NCBI RefSeq assembly: GCF_024345495.1
Contig: NZ_JAGQBF010000008.1
Coordinates: 1 to 64,000 of the forward strand
Direction of reading: 5' to 3'
DNA: 64,000 bases
Source of the DNA: Synechococcus sp. RedBA-s
GTDB taxonomy: Bacteria > Cyanobacteriota > Cyanobacteriia > PCC-6307 > Cyanobiaceae
This document shows positions 26,696 through 34,446 of this stretch, in pieces; the stretch's first letter is position 1, and every line of letters starts with the position of its first letter. A program made the position numbers and the translations under genes. The notes beneath the pieces are model-generated. The model was not told the DNA's origin. It did not search any database and worked only from the letters and a program-made list of their open reading frames with translations.

Positions 26696-27391
26696 ATGGC
26701 CCTCGAGGCCCGTCATCTCAGCGTGCGCCGCGGCGAGGGACTGGCCCTGGAGGACATCAGCTTCTGCCTGGAACCCGGCACCCTCACCGCCCTGGTGGGA
26801 CCCAATGGCGCCGGCAAGAGCACCCTGCTCCAGGCGATCGAAGGCCAGATCCCCCTGGTCTCCGGTGAACTCCTGCTCGATGGCGCAGCGCTCACGCCCC
26901 GCCTGGCCCGGCGCCAGCTGGCCCTGATGCCCCAGCGGGGGGAAATTGCCTGGCACTTTCCGATCAGTGTGCGCGAGCTGGTGGGTCTGGGCCGGCTGAT
27001 GGCGGCACGCCCCGGCTGCTGCGCCGTTGAGGCGGCCCTGCAGCGGGTGGGAATTGATGCCCTGGCCTCCCGCCGCCTGGATCAACTCTCCGGCGGCCAG
27101 CAGCAACGGGCCCTGCTGGCCCGCCTGCTGGTGCAGCCCGCCTCGGTGCTGCTGTTGGATGAGCCCTGCGCGGCCATTGATCCCCCCTCCCGCACCCAGT
27201 TGCTGCAGGTGATGGGCCAGCTGCGCGATGCCGGCTTCACCCTGCTGGTGAGCAGCCACGACTGGGGCCATGACCTCGATGCCTACGACCGCGTGCTGGT
27301 GATCGACCGAAAGCTGCTGGCTGATGGCCCTCCGGCCTCAGTGCGTCACTCTCTCGGCGACCTGCGCCTGGGGAACCATTGCTGCGGCTGA
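26696..27391 (+). CDS. znuC: Zinc ABC transporter, ATP-binding protein ZnuC
   Basis: 231 aa ABC ATPase. Walker A GPNGAGKST, Q-loop region MPQRGEI, signature LSGGQQQR, Walker B VLLLDEP, H-loop SSHDWG. The short, Zn/Mn-type ABC ATPase fits with ZnuA and ZnuB. It ends 11 bp from the stop of zur, which lies in the opposite direction; znuB continues on the plus strand behind zur. Confidence 0.93.
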   Translation: MALEARHLSVRRGEGLALEDISFCLEPGTLTALVGPNGAGKSTLLQAIEGQIPLVSGELLLDGAALTPRLARRQLALMPQRGEIAWHFPISVRELVGLGRLMAARPGCCAVEAALQRVGIDALASRRLDQLSGGQQQRALLARLLVQPASVLLLDEPCAAIDPPSRTQLLQVMGQLRDAGFTLLVSSHDWGHDLDAYDRVLVIDRKLLADGPPASVRHSLGDLRLGNHCCG

Positions 27392-27402
27392 TGCTGACCT
27401 GC

Positions 27403-27816
27403 TCAGGCGTCCGACGGGGCGGACTGGCTGCAGCGGGAACAGCGGCCGAAGTATTCCAGAGTGTGGAACAGCAGCTCGAAGCCATGGGCCGTCTCGGGCT
27501 GGGGCTGGATGCCATGCATCGGGCAGTGGTCCAGCGGCAGGGTCAGACCGCAGGACACGCAGGTGAGGTGATGGGTGTCCCGCTCCCGGGGGGCATAGAG
27601 GGCCTCACCGCTGGGCAGGTGGCGGCAGCGGGCCAGACCCAGGCGCTGGAGCTGGCGCAGGTGCCGGTAGACCGTGGCCAGTCCGATCGCCTGGCCGTTG
27701 AGTCGCAGCCGCTGGTGCAGCTCCTGACCGGAGAGTTCCTCGCTGCTGTCGCGCAACATCGCCAGCACACTCACCTGTTTGGCGTTGAGCTGCTGGCTGA
27801 CCGCCTCGGAATCCAT
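27403..27816 (-). CDS. zur: Fur-family regulator, likely zinc sensor Zur
   Basis: 137 aa. DNA-binding half: LSGQELHQRLRLNGQAIGLATVYRHLRQL; the GLATVYRHL helix is the Fur-family recognition element. Metal half: HHLTCVSCG and GRCSRCSQ form the CxxC...CxxC structural zinc site; His residues in DTHHLTC, DHCPMH and HTLEYFG could form the sensory site. The assignment to Zur rather than Fur or PerR rests mainly on its place between znuC and znuB. The start is the ATG at 27816, only 26 bp from the znuB start at 27843. Confidence 0.9.
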   Translation of the reverse strand: MDSEAVSQQLNAKQVSVLAMLRDSSEELSGQELHQRLRLNGQAIGLATVYRHLRQLQRLGLARCRHLPSGEALYAPRERDTHHLTCVSCGLTLPLDHCPMHGIQPQPETAHGFELLFHTLEYFGRCSRCSQSAPSDA

Positions 27817-27842
27817 CGGTGTCTGCCCCTGGGCTGGATCCT

Positions 27843-28685
27843 ATGCAGACCGCCCCAGCCCCCTCGCCCTGCAGCAGCCCGATGACCGTCACCTGGTGGA
27901 TGCTCCCCCTGGCCCTGGCCCTGCTCAGCGGCCTGCTCTGTCCCTTGGCGGGCACCCTGTTGCTGGTGCAGGGACGCCTGTTCCAGGCCAATCTGATCTC
28001 CCATGCGGTGCTGCCCGGACTGGCGGTGGCCCTGGCGCTGGGCCTCGATCCAGGCCTGGGCGGGGTGGTGAGCGGAGTGGCCGGCGCCCTGCTGGCGGAG
28101 CGCTTCAGCCGTCCCGCCAGCTCTGGCGGCCGTGGCGATGAGGCGGTGCTGAACACGGTGCTGGCCGGATTTCTGGGCCTTGGAGTGCTGCTGATTCCTC
28201 TGTTGCGCATCCGGGTGAACCTTGAAGCGGTGCTCTTCGGTGATCTGCTCGCGGCCGGACTGCCGGATCTGCTGCGCACCGGTCTGTCACTGCTGGTGGT
28301 GCTAGGGCTACTCAGCTTCCGCTACCGCCAGCTGGTGTTTCTGGGCGTGGATCCCCTCGGGGCGGCCAGCTCCGGGCTGGCGGTGGGGCGCCTGCGCCTG
28401 CTGCTCACCTTCGTGACTGCCCTGACGGTGGTGAGTGCCATGACGGCCGTCGGGGTGGTGCTGGTGATCGCCCTGATGGGGGCACCGGCGCTGCTGGCCC
28501 TGGAGGGAGCGATCAGCCTGCGGCAGGCCCTTTGGCGGGCCTCCCTGATCGGGGCCCTGCTGGCCGGCTGCGGCTTTCTGCTGGCGATCCAACCGGCCAT
28601 CAACCTACCTCCCGGGCCCCTGATCGGCGTGCTGAGCCTGCTGCTGCTGCCCCTGGTGCTGCGACGGCGAGATTCAGCCGGGTGA
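27843..28685 (+). CDS. znuB: Zinc ABC transporter, membrane protein ZnuB
   Basis: 280 aa, ABC-3 family permease with about eight helices. Typical blocks are LLCPLAGTLLLVQGRLFQA, ISHAVLPGLAVALALG, GDLLAAGLPDL, YRQLVFLGVDP and ALMGAPALLALEGA. A GTG at 27819 would start 2 bp from zur; ATG at 27843 or the ATG at 27882 (MTVTWWML) are better. The last 12 bp overlap the convergent gene. Forms the ZnuABC importer with znuA and znuC, importing Zn2+ across the plasma membrane. Confidence 0.91.
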   Translation: MQTAPAPSPCSSPMTVTWWMLPLALALLSGLLCPLAGTLLLVQGRLFQANLISHAVLPGLAVALALGLDPGLGGVVSGVAGALLAERFSRPASSGGRGDEAVLNTVLAGFLGLGVLLIPLLRIRVNLEAVLFGDLLAAGLPDLLRTGLSLLVVLGLLSFRYRQLVFLGVDPLGAASSGLAVGRLRLLLTFVTALTVVSAMTAVGVVLVIALMGAPALLALEGAISLRQALWRASLIGALLAGCGFLLAIQPAINLPPGPLIGVLSLLLLPLVLRRRDSAG

Positions 28686-30056
28686 GAGCCAGCTCACCTG
28701 CCGCACCGGCCCCTTGAGCAGGGTCAGCTCCAGGCTGGTGGCATCGATCAGGGCCGCCTGGGGTTCCGCTCGGGAGGTGTCCGGCGCCGGTCCTGACGCT
28801 TGCAACGGCCGTAGGGCCAGCAACAAGCGGTCGGTGGTGGGGTCGTAGCTCAGGCCGGTGCCCGGCTCCAGTTCCCAGCCCTCCAGCCGTTGCCGACGTT
28901 CGCCGCCCCCGCGGCTGAGGGCCAGCAGGGTCAGCTCGGGCCGCTCAATTCCATCCAGCAGCAGGGCCCAGACCCGCTCGCCTCCCCTGGAGCAGGCACT
29001 GGCCAGCAGGGCTTCCGAACCCAGCCAGAGGGTTCTGGGCGCCTGGGCCGGCTCCACCAGCTCCAGGGAGCGGCGGAAGTCGGGCCAGTGGCGACTGAGC
29101 AGGGCCCGGCCCGCCACCGGGCAGAAACTGCTCAGATCCCGGCTGCCAGGCAGCAGCTGGCGGCGCTCCGGAAGTGGCGGCAAGCTCCTCAGCGCCAGAC
29201 CATCGGCCTCGGGCACCACCAGGGCTCCCCCCTGGGGCACCAGCGCAATGGGTCCGCGCGGATCCAGCTCCAGACGGCGACGGCTGCCGTTGCGCTCCCA
29301 CAGCACCACCTCCTCCTGGGGGAGCTCGCCGCCCGGGGCCTGAGCGGCCGCCTGCACCAGCAGATCGCCGTTGATGTTGCTGCTCAGATTGGCGAACACG
29401 AAGCTCTCGGAACTGAAGGGCTCCAGCTCCCCGACCTGGGCTGGAGCCAGTTCGCTGGAGCGTTGGGCCAGGTGCCGGCGCTTCAGCTCCAGCTTCCAGA
29501 CCCGGTGGTCCCCCTGCAGGTCGCGGCTGACCACGCCAAGCCCTGAGCCATCACCGAGGGCCACGGTCTGGGGGATGGCGGGCCATATGGGGGTGAGGGG
29601 CACCCAGGCCCCCTCGGCTGTGCGTAGTCGCACCTGTTCGCCTCCGGGCACGGGCACCACGGCCAGCAGGTCGGGGCGGGGATCCCAGAACCAGCGCTGG
29701 GGGGGCAGGGCCAGCCCCCGCTGGTCGCGACCCTCCAGCCGCAACTGCAGGGGCTCTTCGATGCGGGAGCCAACGGCGGGCAGCAGCAGCAGCGGATTGC
29801 CCTCCCCCTGAATGCTGAAGGGCAGAGAGGGTTGCAACTGGCTGTCCGAGGCCACGCTGGACGGCTGCATCGGCCGGCTGAAGCGCAGGCTCAGGGCTGC
29901 TGGTCCGGAGCTGGCGCTGGCCTGGCGCAACTCCAGCAGGCGTGGTGGCCGGTGCCAGAGCACTTGCTGCTGCAGCAGGGCCACGGCCGCAGCGGCGATC
30001 AGCATCAGCCTCAGCCTCTTCTGCCGGCGCCACCAGCGCAGGGGAGACCTGCTCAT
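28674..30056 (-). CDS. Membrane-anchored protein of unknown function
   Basis: 460 aa. One N-terminal helix (LRLMLIAAAAVALLQQQVLW) and a large extracytoplasmic part, probably beta-rich, with propeller-like repeats such as LLAVVPVPGGEQVRL, VVSRDLQGDHRVWKLEL and GLSYDPTTDRLLLAL. The early part (AALSLRFSRPMQPSSV) resembles an Ig-like bacterial domain. No known function. Its ATG at 30056 overlaps the stop of the TIGR03943 gene by 4 bp, so it is the last gene of a four-gene operon. In-frame sequence upstream of 30056 is a shadow of that gene. Confidence 0.68.
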   Translation of the reverse strand: MSRSPLRWWRRQKRLRLMLIAAAAVALLQQQVLWHRPPRLLELRQASASSGPAALSLRFSRPMQPSSVASDSQLQPSLPFSIQGEGNPLLLLPAVGSRIEEPLQLRLEGRDQRGLALPPQRWFWDPRPDLLAVVPVPGGEQVRLRTAEGAWVPLTPIWPAIPQTVALGDGSGLGVVSRDLQGDHRVWKLELKRRHLAQRSSELAPAQVGELEPFSSESFVFANLSSNINGDLLVQAAAQAPGGELPQEEVVLWERNGSRRRLELDPRGPIALVPQGGALVVPEADGLALRSLPPLPERRQLLPGSRDLSSFCPVAGRALLSRHWPDFRRSLELVEPAQAPRTLWLGSEALLASACSRGGERVWALLLDGIERPELTLLALSRGGGERRQRLEGWELEPGTGLSYDPTTDRLLLALRPLQASGPAPDTSRAEPQAALIDATSLELTLLKGPVRQVSWLSPG

Positions 30057-30748
30057 GGCTCCAGCGGCTGGCGGGGCCTGGGGATCGGCTGCACAAGCCT
30101 GGCTTCCACCACGCTGCGCTGGCGCTCGCCCATCGTTTCGCTCACCATCACCCCCTCTAGGCGCAGCCACTGGTCGGCCCGCGGTTGCGGCTGGTCGGCG
30201 GGCCAGCGCACCGGCAGCCCCACCGGCACGGCATCCACCAGGCAGCAGCGCACCAACAGGCGGGCCAGGTGCGGCTCCTCGCCGGGCATGGGCAGAACGA
30301 AACCGCTGATGCGCACCGCATCTCCTGCATAGAGCCGGGGGTCCGGTTCGCTGCGCAGCAAGCGCACCCAGTCGGTGAGGCTGCGCTGGGCGGGGGGGAG
30401 CACGAAGCTCAGGCCCGGCTCCTCCAGCAGGTTGGCCTGGCGGTTGGCGGCCAGATCGGCGAAGGACGGCCTGGGGGGCAGGGCCAGCACCGCCAGGGCC
30501 GCGCCGATGCTCAGCAGCGACGTCCAGCGGCCACTGACGCGGCTGCCATCGCGCCAGTGGCCGCTGATCTCCACTCCGGCCAGCAGCAGCAGCAGGATCC
30601 CGCTGCCCCACACCAGCGGATGGAACACGGCCCGCAGCAGCAGATCAAGCCGTCCGCTCAGGGCGCTCTGCAGCAGTGCAACGCCCCACAGCGCCAGGGC
30701 CAGAGCCTTGAGCCGGCCAGGGCTCAGAGCAGAAGTAAATTGACCCAT
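30053..30748 (-). CDS. TIGR03943-family protein, partner of the permease
   Basis: 231 aa. Two N-terminal membrane segments (ALALALWGVALLQSALSG and LVWGSGILLLLLAGVEI) precede a soluble domain with VRISGFVLPMP, LARLLVRCCLVDAVPVG and WLRLEGVM. This architecture is typical of the TIGR03943 family, which is usually encoded next to a DUF318-type permease and often near metal-related genes. Its start overlaps the permease gene by 25 bp. It may form a complex with the permease; the transported substrate is not established. Confidence 0.83.
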   Translation of the reverse strand: MGQFTSALSPGRLKALALALWGVALLQSALSGRLDLLLRAVFHPLVWGSGILLLLLAGVEISGHWRDGSRVSGRWTSLLSIGAALAVLALPPRPSFADLAANRQANLLEEPGLSFVLPPAQRSLTDWVRLLRSEPDPRLYAGDAVRISGFVLPMPGEEPHLARLLVRCCLVDAVPVGLPVRWPADQPQPRADQWLRLEGVMVSETMGERQRSVVEARLVQPIPRPRQPLEP

Positions 30749-31719
30749 TGACCGATCAGCAACACCACCAGGGACGCCGCCCCTGCCGTGAGCAGGATGG
30801 CGCGGGGCCGCAGCAGGATGCCGAATAGCCCCACCAGCTTGAGGTCCATCACCGGCCCCAGCAGCAGGAAGGCCAGCACCGCCCCAGGGGTGACTTGGGC
30901 GGCAAAACCCAGGGCCAGAAAGGCATCCACGCTGGAGCACACCGACACCACCAGGCTGAGCAGCATCAGGCTCAGGATCGAGAGGGTGGGGGTGCCGCCC
31001 ACGGCGATCAGCCACTGGCGCGGCACCACGGTCTGTACCAGCGCGGCGATCGCGCAACCCATCACCAGCAGCAGGGCCAGCTCCAGAAACTCGCTGCCGC
31101 CGTGGGAGAGCACCTGGCCCAGGGGGGGACGGCGGCTGGATCCGCCCAGGGCGGGGACGGCAGCGCCGGCCGGCACTCCGATCAGGCCACTGCGCCGCTC
31201 CAGCAGCGTCACCTCCCCCAGGGGCTGGCTCAACCGCCGCTCCTCCAGCAGGGCCGGCTGCAGCAGTTCGTGCTCGGGCAGAAGCCGCAGCAGCGTGGCC
31301 AGGCACACCGCGATCAGCAGAGCCCCCAGGGGCCGTGCCGCCAGCAGCCAGGGTTGGTCGGGAAAGGCCGCCCAGGTGCTGGCCAGCACGATCGGATTGA
31401 GCACCGGCGCCGCGAACAGAAAGCCCAGGGCAGTGGCGATCGGGGCTCCCTTCACCAGCAGATGCCGGGCCATGGGCACGTTGCCGCACTCACAGGCGGG
31501 TAAGGCAAAGCCCAGGGCCGCGCCGCTCAGGGGTCCCAGCAGCGGGTGGGCAGGCAGGTCCCGCACCCATTTCCCCCCGGGGCTGATCCAGCGGGCGAGG
31601 GTCGAGAGGGCCACCCCGATCAGGAGAAAGGGCATCGCCTCCACCAGCAGGGCCTGAAACAGGGCCCAGGTGGTGGCCAGCCGCTCCACCGCAATCACGG
31701 CCGCCCCTGGGCGAACCAC
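30724..31719 (-). CDS. DUF318-type permease (YraQ/ArsP-like)
   Basis: 331 aa, about eight to ten helices in two similar halves. Half one carries PACECGNVPMARHLLVKG, a Cys-x-Cys motif usual in the family; half two carries VVSVCSSVDAFLALGFA and GPVMDLK. Members export metalloids or are linked to metal stress; the presence of zinc genes nearby suggests a divalent-metal role here. The GTG start at 31719 overlaps the end of the QueD paralogue by 25 bp, so translation of the two is probably coupled. Confidence 0.86.
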   Translation of the reverse strand: MVRPGAAVIAVERLATTWALFQALLVEAMPFLLIGVALSTLARWISPGGKWVRDLPAHPLLGPLSGAALGFALPACECGNVPMARHLLVKGAPIATALGFLFAAPVLNPIVLASTWAAFPDQPWLLAARPLGALLIAVCLATLLRLLPEHELLQPALLEERRLSQPLGEVTLLERRSGLIGVPAGAAVPALGGSSRRPPLGQVLSHGGSEFLELALLLVMGCAIAALVQTVVPRQWLIAVGGTPTLSILSLMLLSLVVSVCSSVDAFLALGFAAQVTPGAVLAFLLLGPVMDLKLVGLFGILLRPRAILLTAGAASLVVLLIGQWVNLLLL

Positions 31720-32066
31720 TCGAGGGAGGCCTCGTAGCTGGCGGCATTGCGCTTGTTCTCGCGCGCCTCCACTTTCCAGCAGCCGCTGAGGCCGCCGTCG
31801 CGGTCGCGCAGCAGCCCACTGGCCCAGCCCCAGACCAGCTCAGCGCTGCTCTCCATGCCCACATTGGTCATCACACGCAGGTCGAGGGCTCCTTGATCAT
31901 GCAAGTTGCGCCATTGCTCCAGCAGTGGGTCATCGACGTTGACCAGGAAGGTGTGATCAAACTGCCCGGCCAGTTGGCCCTCCAGCGTCTTGAGGCCCGA
32001 GAAATCCACCACGAAGCCGTTGGCATCCAGCTCTCTGGCCCGGAACCAGCAGGTGAACAGGGCCAT
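31695..32066 (-). CDS. QueD/PTPS paralogue lacking the zinc-binding segment
   Basis: 123 aa, closely related to the intact queD at 40976-41443. It keeps [51 protein letters not shown] and the C-terminal Glu region, but the N-terminus goes directly from MALFTC to WFRAREL. The 32 residues that carry the catalytic Cys and all three zinc His in the intact copy are missing. The loss equals exactly one unit between two 9-bp repeats (GCAGGTGAA). The frame is intact. It cannot act as a normal zinc-dependent QueD. It is the first gene of the operon with the permease, TIGR03943 and the 460-aa protein. Confidence 0.85.
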   Translation of the reverse strand: MALFTCWFRARELDANGFVVDFSGLKTLEGQLAGQFDHTFLVNVDDPLLEQWRNLHDQGALDLRVMTNVGMESSAELVWGWASGLLRDRDGGLSGCWKVEARENKRNAASYEASLEWFAQGRP

Positions 32067-32251
32067 CGCCGGGATGGGAGAGGATCGCAGCAGCCGGACG
32101 ACACAAGGTCTAAACCGGATAAGAAAGGCCACTCTGAGGGGCAGCGCCACGACCAAGGCGCAATCAATTCCCACATCTGGCTCGTTCCTCTCCGTTTCAT
32201 CCAGCTGCTGGAACTGCTAACGAGGTGATCGCTGAGTTGGCGATGACTGGC

Positions 32252-32968
32252 TCAGCGGGAGGGCAGAGCCTTGAGGGCTTCGCCAGATCCCATCACAACA
32301 AGCAATTCGCCCTCTTTGAGGACATGGGACGCGGGGGGGTTCACAGTCAGCTGGTTCTCAGGGCCGACAGCCAGGACAGTGACGTTGTGGTTCTTGCGCA
32401 AGTTCAGTTCACGCAGAGACTGGTCCACGAAGGCCTTTGGTACACGAATCTCCTCGATGCTGTTGCGATCATCGAGCCGCAGCCGTTCCAGCATGTTCGG
32501 ACGCACGAGCTCCAGGCCAAGCCGGTGGCCCTGCATTTTTGATGGATAGACGACCCGATCGGCTCCGACGCGCTGGAGCATTTTCATGTGAATATCACTG
32601 GTTGCACGGGAAATCACCTGCTTCACCTTCGTCCCATCACTGTGTTTCGCGATCAACGTGGCAGTGATGCTCGCCTCGATAGGTTCGCTGATCGCTACCA
32701 CGACAGTGTCAACTTCGAGAGCCCCTGCTTCGCGGAGTGCTTCCTCATCGGTGCAGTCCACCACCCTGGCTTCGATTGAGGGATCGATCAGGCGCATCGC
32801 ATCAATAGCCCGCTGACTGGCATCGATGGCCAACACCGTTGCACCGTTATGAATAAGTTCGTCGCAGACCGCTGATCCAAACCGGCCAATACCGATTACG
32901 GCAAAGGTTCCAAACGACGTCGATCCATCGGGGGGGGCCCATTGCCACCACGCATTGCTTGATGCCAT
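32252..32968 (-). CDS. ktrA: K+ uptake regulatory subunit, KtrA/TrkA type
   Basis: 238 aa. The RCK_N domain begins FGTFAVIGIGRFGSAVCDEL (Rossmann GxGxxG) with an acidic residue at the end of strand two (AIDAS), then AISEPIEASI. The RCK_C domain follows from about 160 (IRVPKAFVDQSLRELNL, EGELLVVMGSGEALKAL). It binds nucleotides in the cytosol and gates KtrB. It lies 11 bp downstream of the TrkH-family gene on the same strand. Confidence 0.91.
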   Translation of the reverse strand: MASSNAWWQWAPPDGSTSFGTFAVIGIGRFGSAVCDELIHNGATVLAIDASQRAIDAMRLIDPSIEARVVDCTDEEALREAGALEVDTVVVAISEPIEASITATLIAKHSDGTKVKQVISRATSDIHMKMLQRVGADRVVYPSKMQGHRLGLELVRPNMLERLRLDDRNSIEEIRVPKAFVDQSLRELNLRKNHNVTVLAVGPENQLTVNPPASHVLKEGELLVVMGSGEALKALPSR

Positions 32969-32979
32969 CGGTTCACACC

Positions 32980-34404
32980 TCAGATGAAGACCTCTTCGCG
33001 GGGGTAGCCGACCCTGGACGGGGGTCTGCTGCCGTAGAGGGCTGAGAGCAACAGCATGATGCCCAGCCGTCCGACAAACATCCCCACCATCAGCACCAAC
33101 TGACCCCAGCGGTTAAGGTTAGCGGTCACCCCGACATCAAGTCCGACGGTGCCGAAGGCCGACATACAGGTGAACAGCTTCTCAAGGAAGCTGTAGGCCT
33201 GGGCAGTAGGTTCTCCTCCCGCCGTTGGTCCAAGACCGAGCACGAGCGTCATCAAGATCACGAACAGGCCGGAGGCCAGGGCCACCCCCACGGCCTTGAG
33301 CACGATATCTCCGGGGATCTGATGTTTGCGGATGATCACCTCCTTGCGTCCTTCAAGGGTTGAGCGGGTGGCACCCATCAGCACCGCGAAGGTGGTGGTC
33401 TTGATGCCACCGCCTGTGCCCCCAGGGCTGGCACCGATGAACATCAGCACGATCATCAGCAAAAGGCCAGCATCGGAGAGCGTCTCGATTGAGAGCGGCA
33501 CCGTGTTGAAGCCGGCTGTGCGGGTGGTGATCGACTGAAAAATGGTGACCTGCAACTTTTCCCAGAGGGGGAGGGTCGACATGACCCCATCGGGCGCGAA
33601 CTGTTCGGTGAACAGCAGCCCCAAGGCCCCGAGCCCGATCAGCAGCAGGGTGCTGCGCAGCACCAAGCGCGTGTGCAGACTCAGGCGACGGATCCGTTGG
33701 AGCCGGAAGCGTTTCTCCCAGAGGTCGTTGGTGACGCGCCAACCGATGCCGCCGGTGACGATCAGGCTGCCGATCACGCCATTGACGACCGGATTGGCCT
33801 TGTAGCCCACCAGGTTGTCGCTCCAGAGTCCGAAGCCAGCGTTGTTGTAGGCGCTGATGCAATGAAACATCGCCGCCCAAAGCCTCTCGCCATGGTTGCT
33901 GATGTCGGTGAACCCGAAGCTGTAGAGAATCACGGTGCCGACCCCCATCACACAGCCGGCGGTGATCAGGATCTGATGGAAGGTGGGGCCGATGCCTCCG
34001 ACGCCGAACTCATCGAGAGCCCGGCCCTTGTCGAGGCGTAGACGCAGGCCGGAGCGACCCTGCACGAAACCCTGAAGAAAGGTGGTGATCGCCATCAGGC
34101 CGAGCCCGCCGGTGATGATCAGCCCGGCCAGGGTCACCTGTCCAAAGAACGTGAGGTCCTTGCCCACGTCAATGATCGAAAGACCCGTCACCGTGATCGC
34201 CGAGGTCACGGTGAACAAGGCCTGCCAGAGCCCCACTTCATCGCTGGAGCAGAGCGGCGAGGCCAGCAGAAGGGTTCCAGAGGCAATCACCAAAGCCCCG
34301 GTCACCACCGTGAACTGCGGCACCGTGAGCCGATGGCGCCAGCGCATCAAGCCTTTCCCCAGACGATCCAGCGACTGAGAGGTCATCGAACCAGGGAATC
34401 TCAT
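32980..34404 (-). CDS. ktrB: TrkH-family K+ transporter membrane subunit (KtrB type)
   Basis: 474 aa, TrkH/KtrB fold of four M1-P-M2 repeats. Pore-loop glycines can be seen in TVTGLSIIDV, AYNNAGFGLW, TRTAGFNTVP and FGTVGLDVG. Also GASPGGTGGGIKTTT, the gating-loop region typical of KtrB. Usually Na+-driven K+ uptake, important for osmotic adaptation. The start may instead be the ATG at 34386. Operon: antiporter, ktrB, ktrA. Confidence 0.92.
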   Translation of the reverse strand: MRFPGSMTSQSLDRLGKGLMRWRHRLTVPQFTVVTGALVIASGTLLLASPLCSSDEVGLWQALFTVTSAITVTGLSIIDVGKDLTFFGQVTLAGLIITGGLGLMAITTFLQGFVQGRSGLRLRLDKGRALDEFGVGGIGPTFHQILITAGCVMGVGTVILYSFGFTDISNHGERLWAAMFHCISAYNNAGFGLWSDNLVGYKANPVVNGVIGSLIVTGGIGWRVTNDLWEKRFRLQRIRRLSLHTRLVLRSTLLLIGLGALGLLFTEQFAPDGVMSTLPLWEKLQVTIFQSITTRTAGFNTVPLSIETLSDAGLLLMIVLMFIGASPGGTGGGIKTTTFAVLMGATRSTLEGRKEVIIRKHQIPGDIVLKAVGVALASGLFVILMTLVLGLGPTAGGEPTAQAYSFLEKLFTCMSAFGTVGLDVGVTANLNRWGQLVLMVGMFVGRLGIMLLLSALYGSRPPSRVGYPREEVFI

Positions 34405-34446
34405 CTGTGGGCGGCCAACCTACCGGAGTGATCCATCCTTGGAGCC

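Noticed and set aside
30764-31489. Upstream extension of the TIGR03943 frame
   Set aside because: This part lies within the permease gene in another frame; the family start is at 30748.
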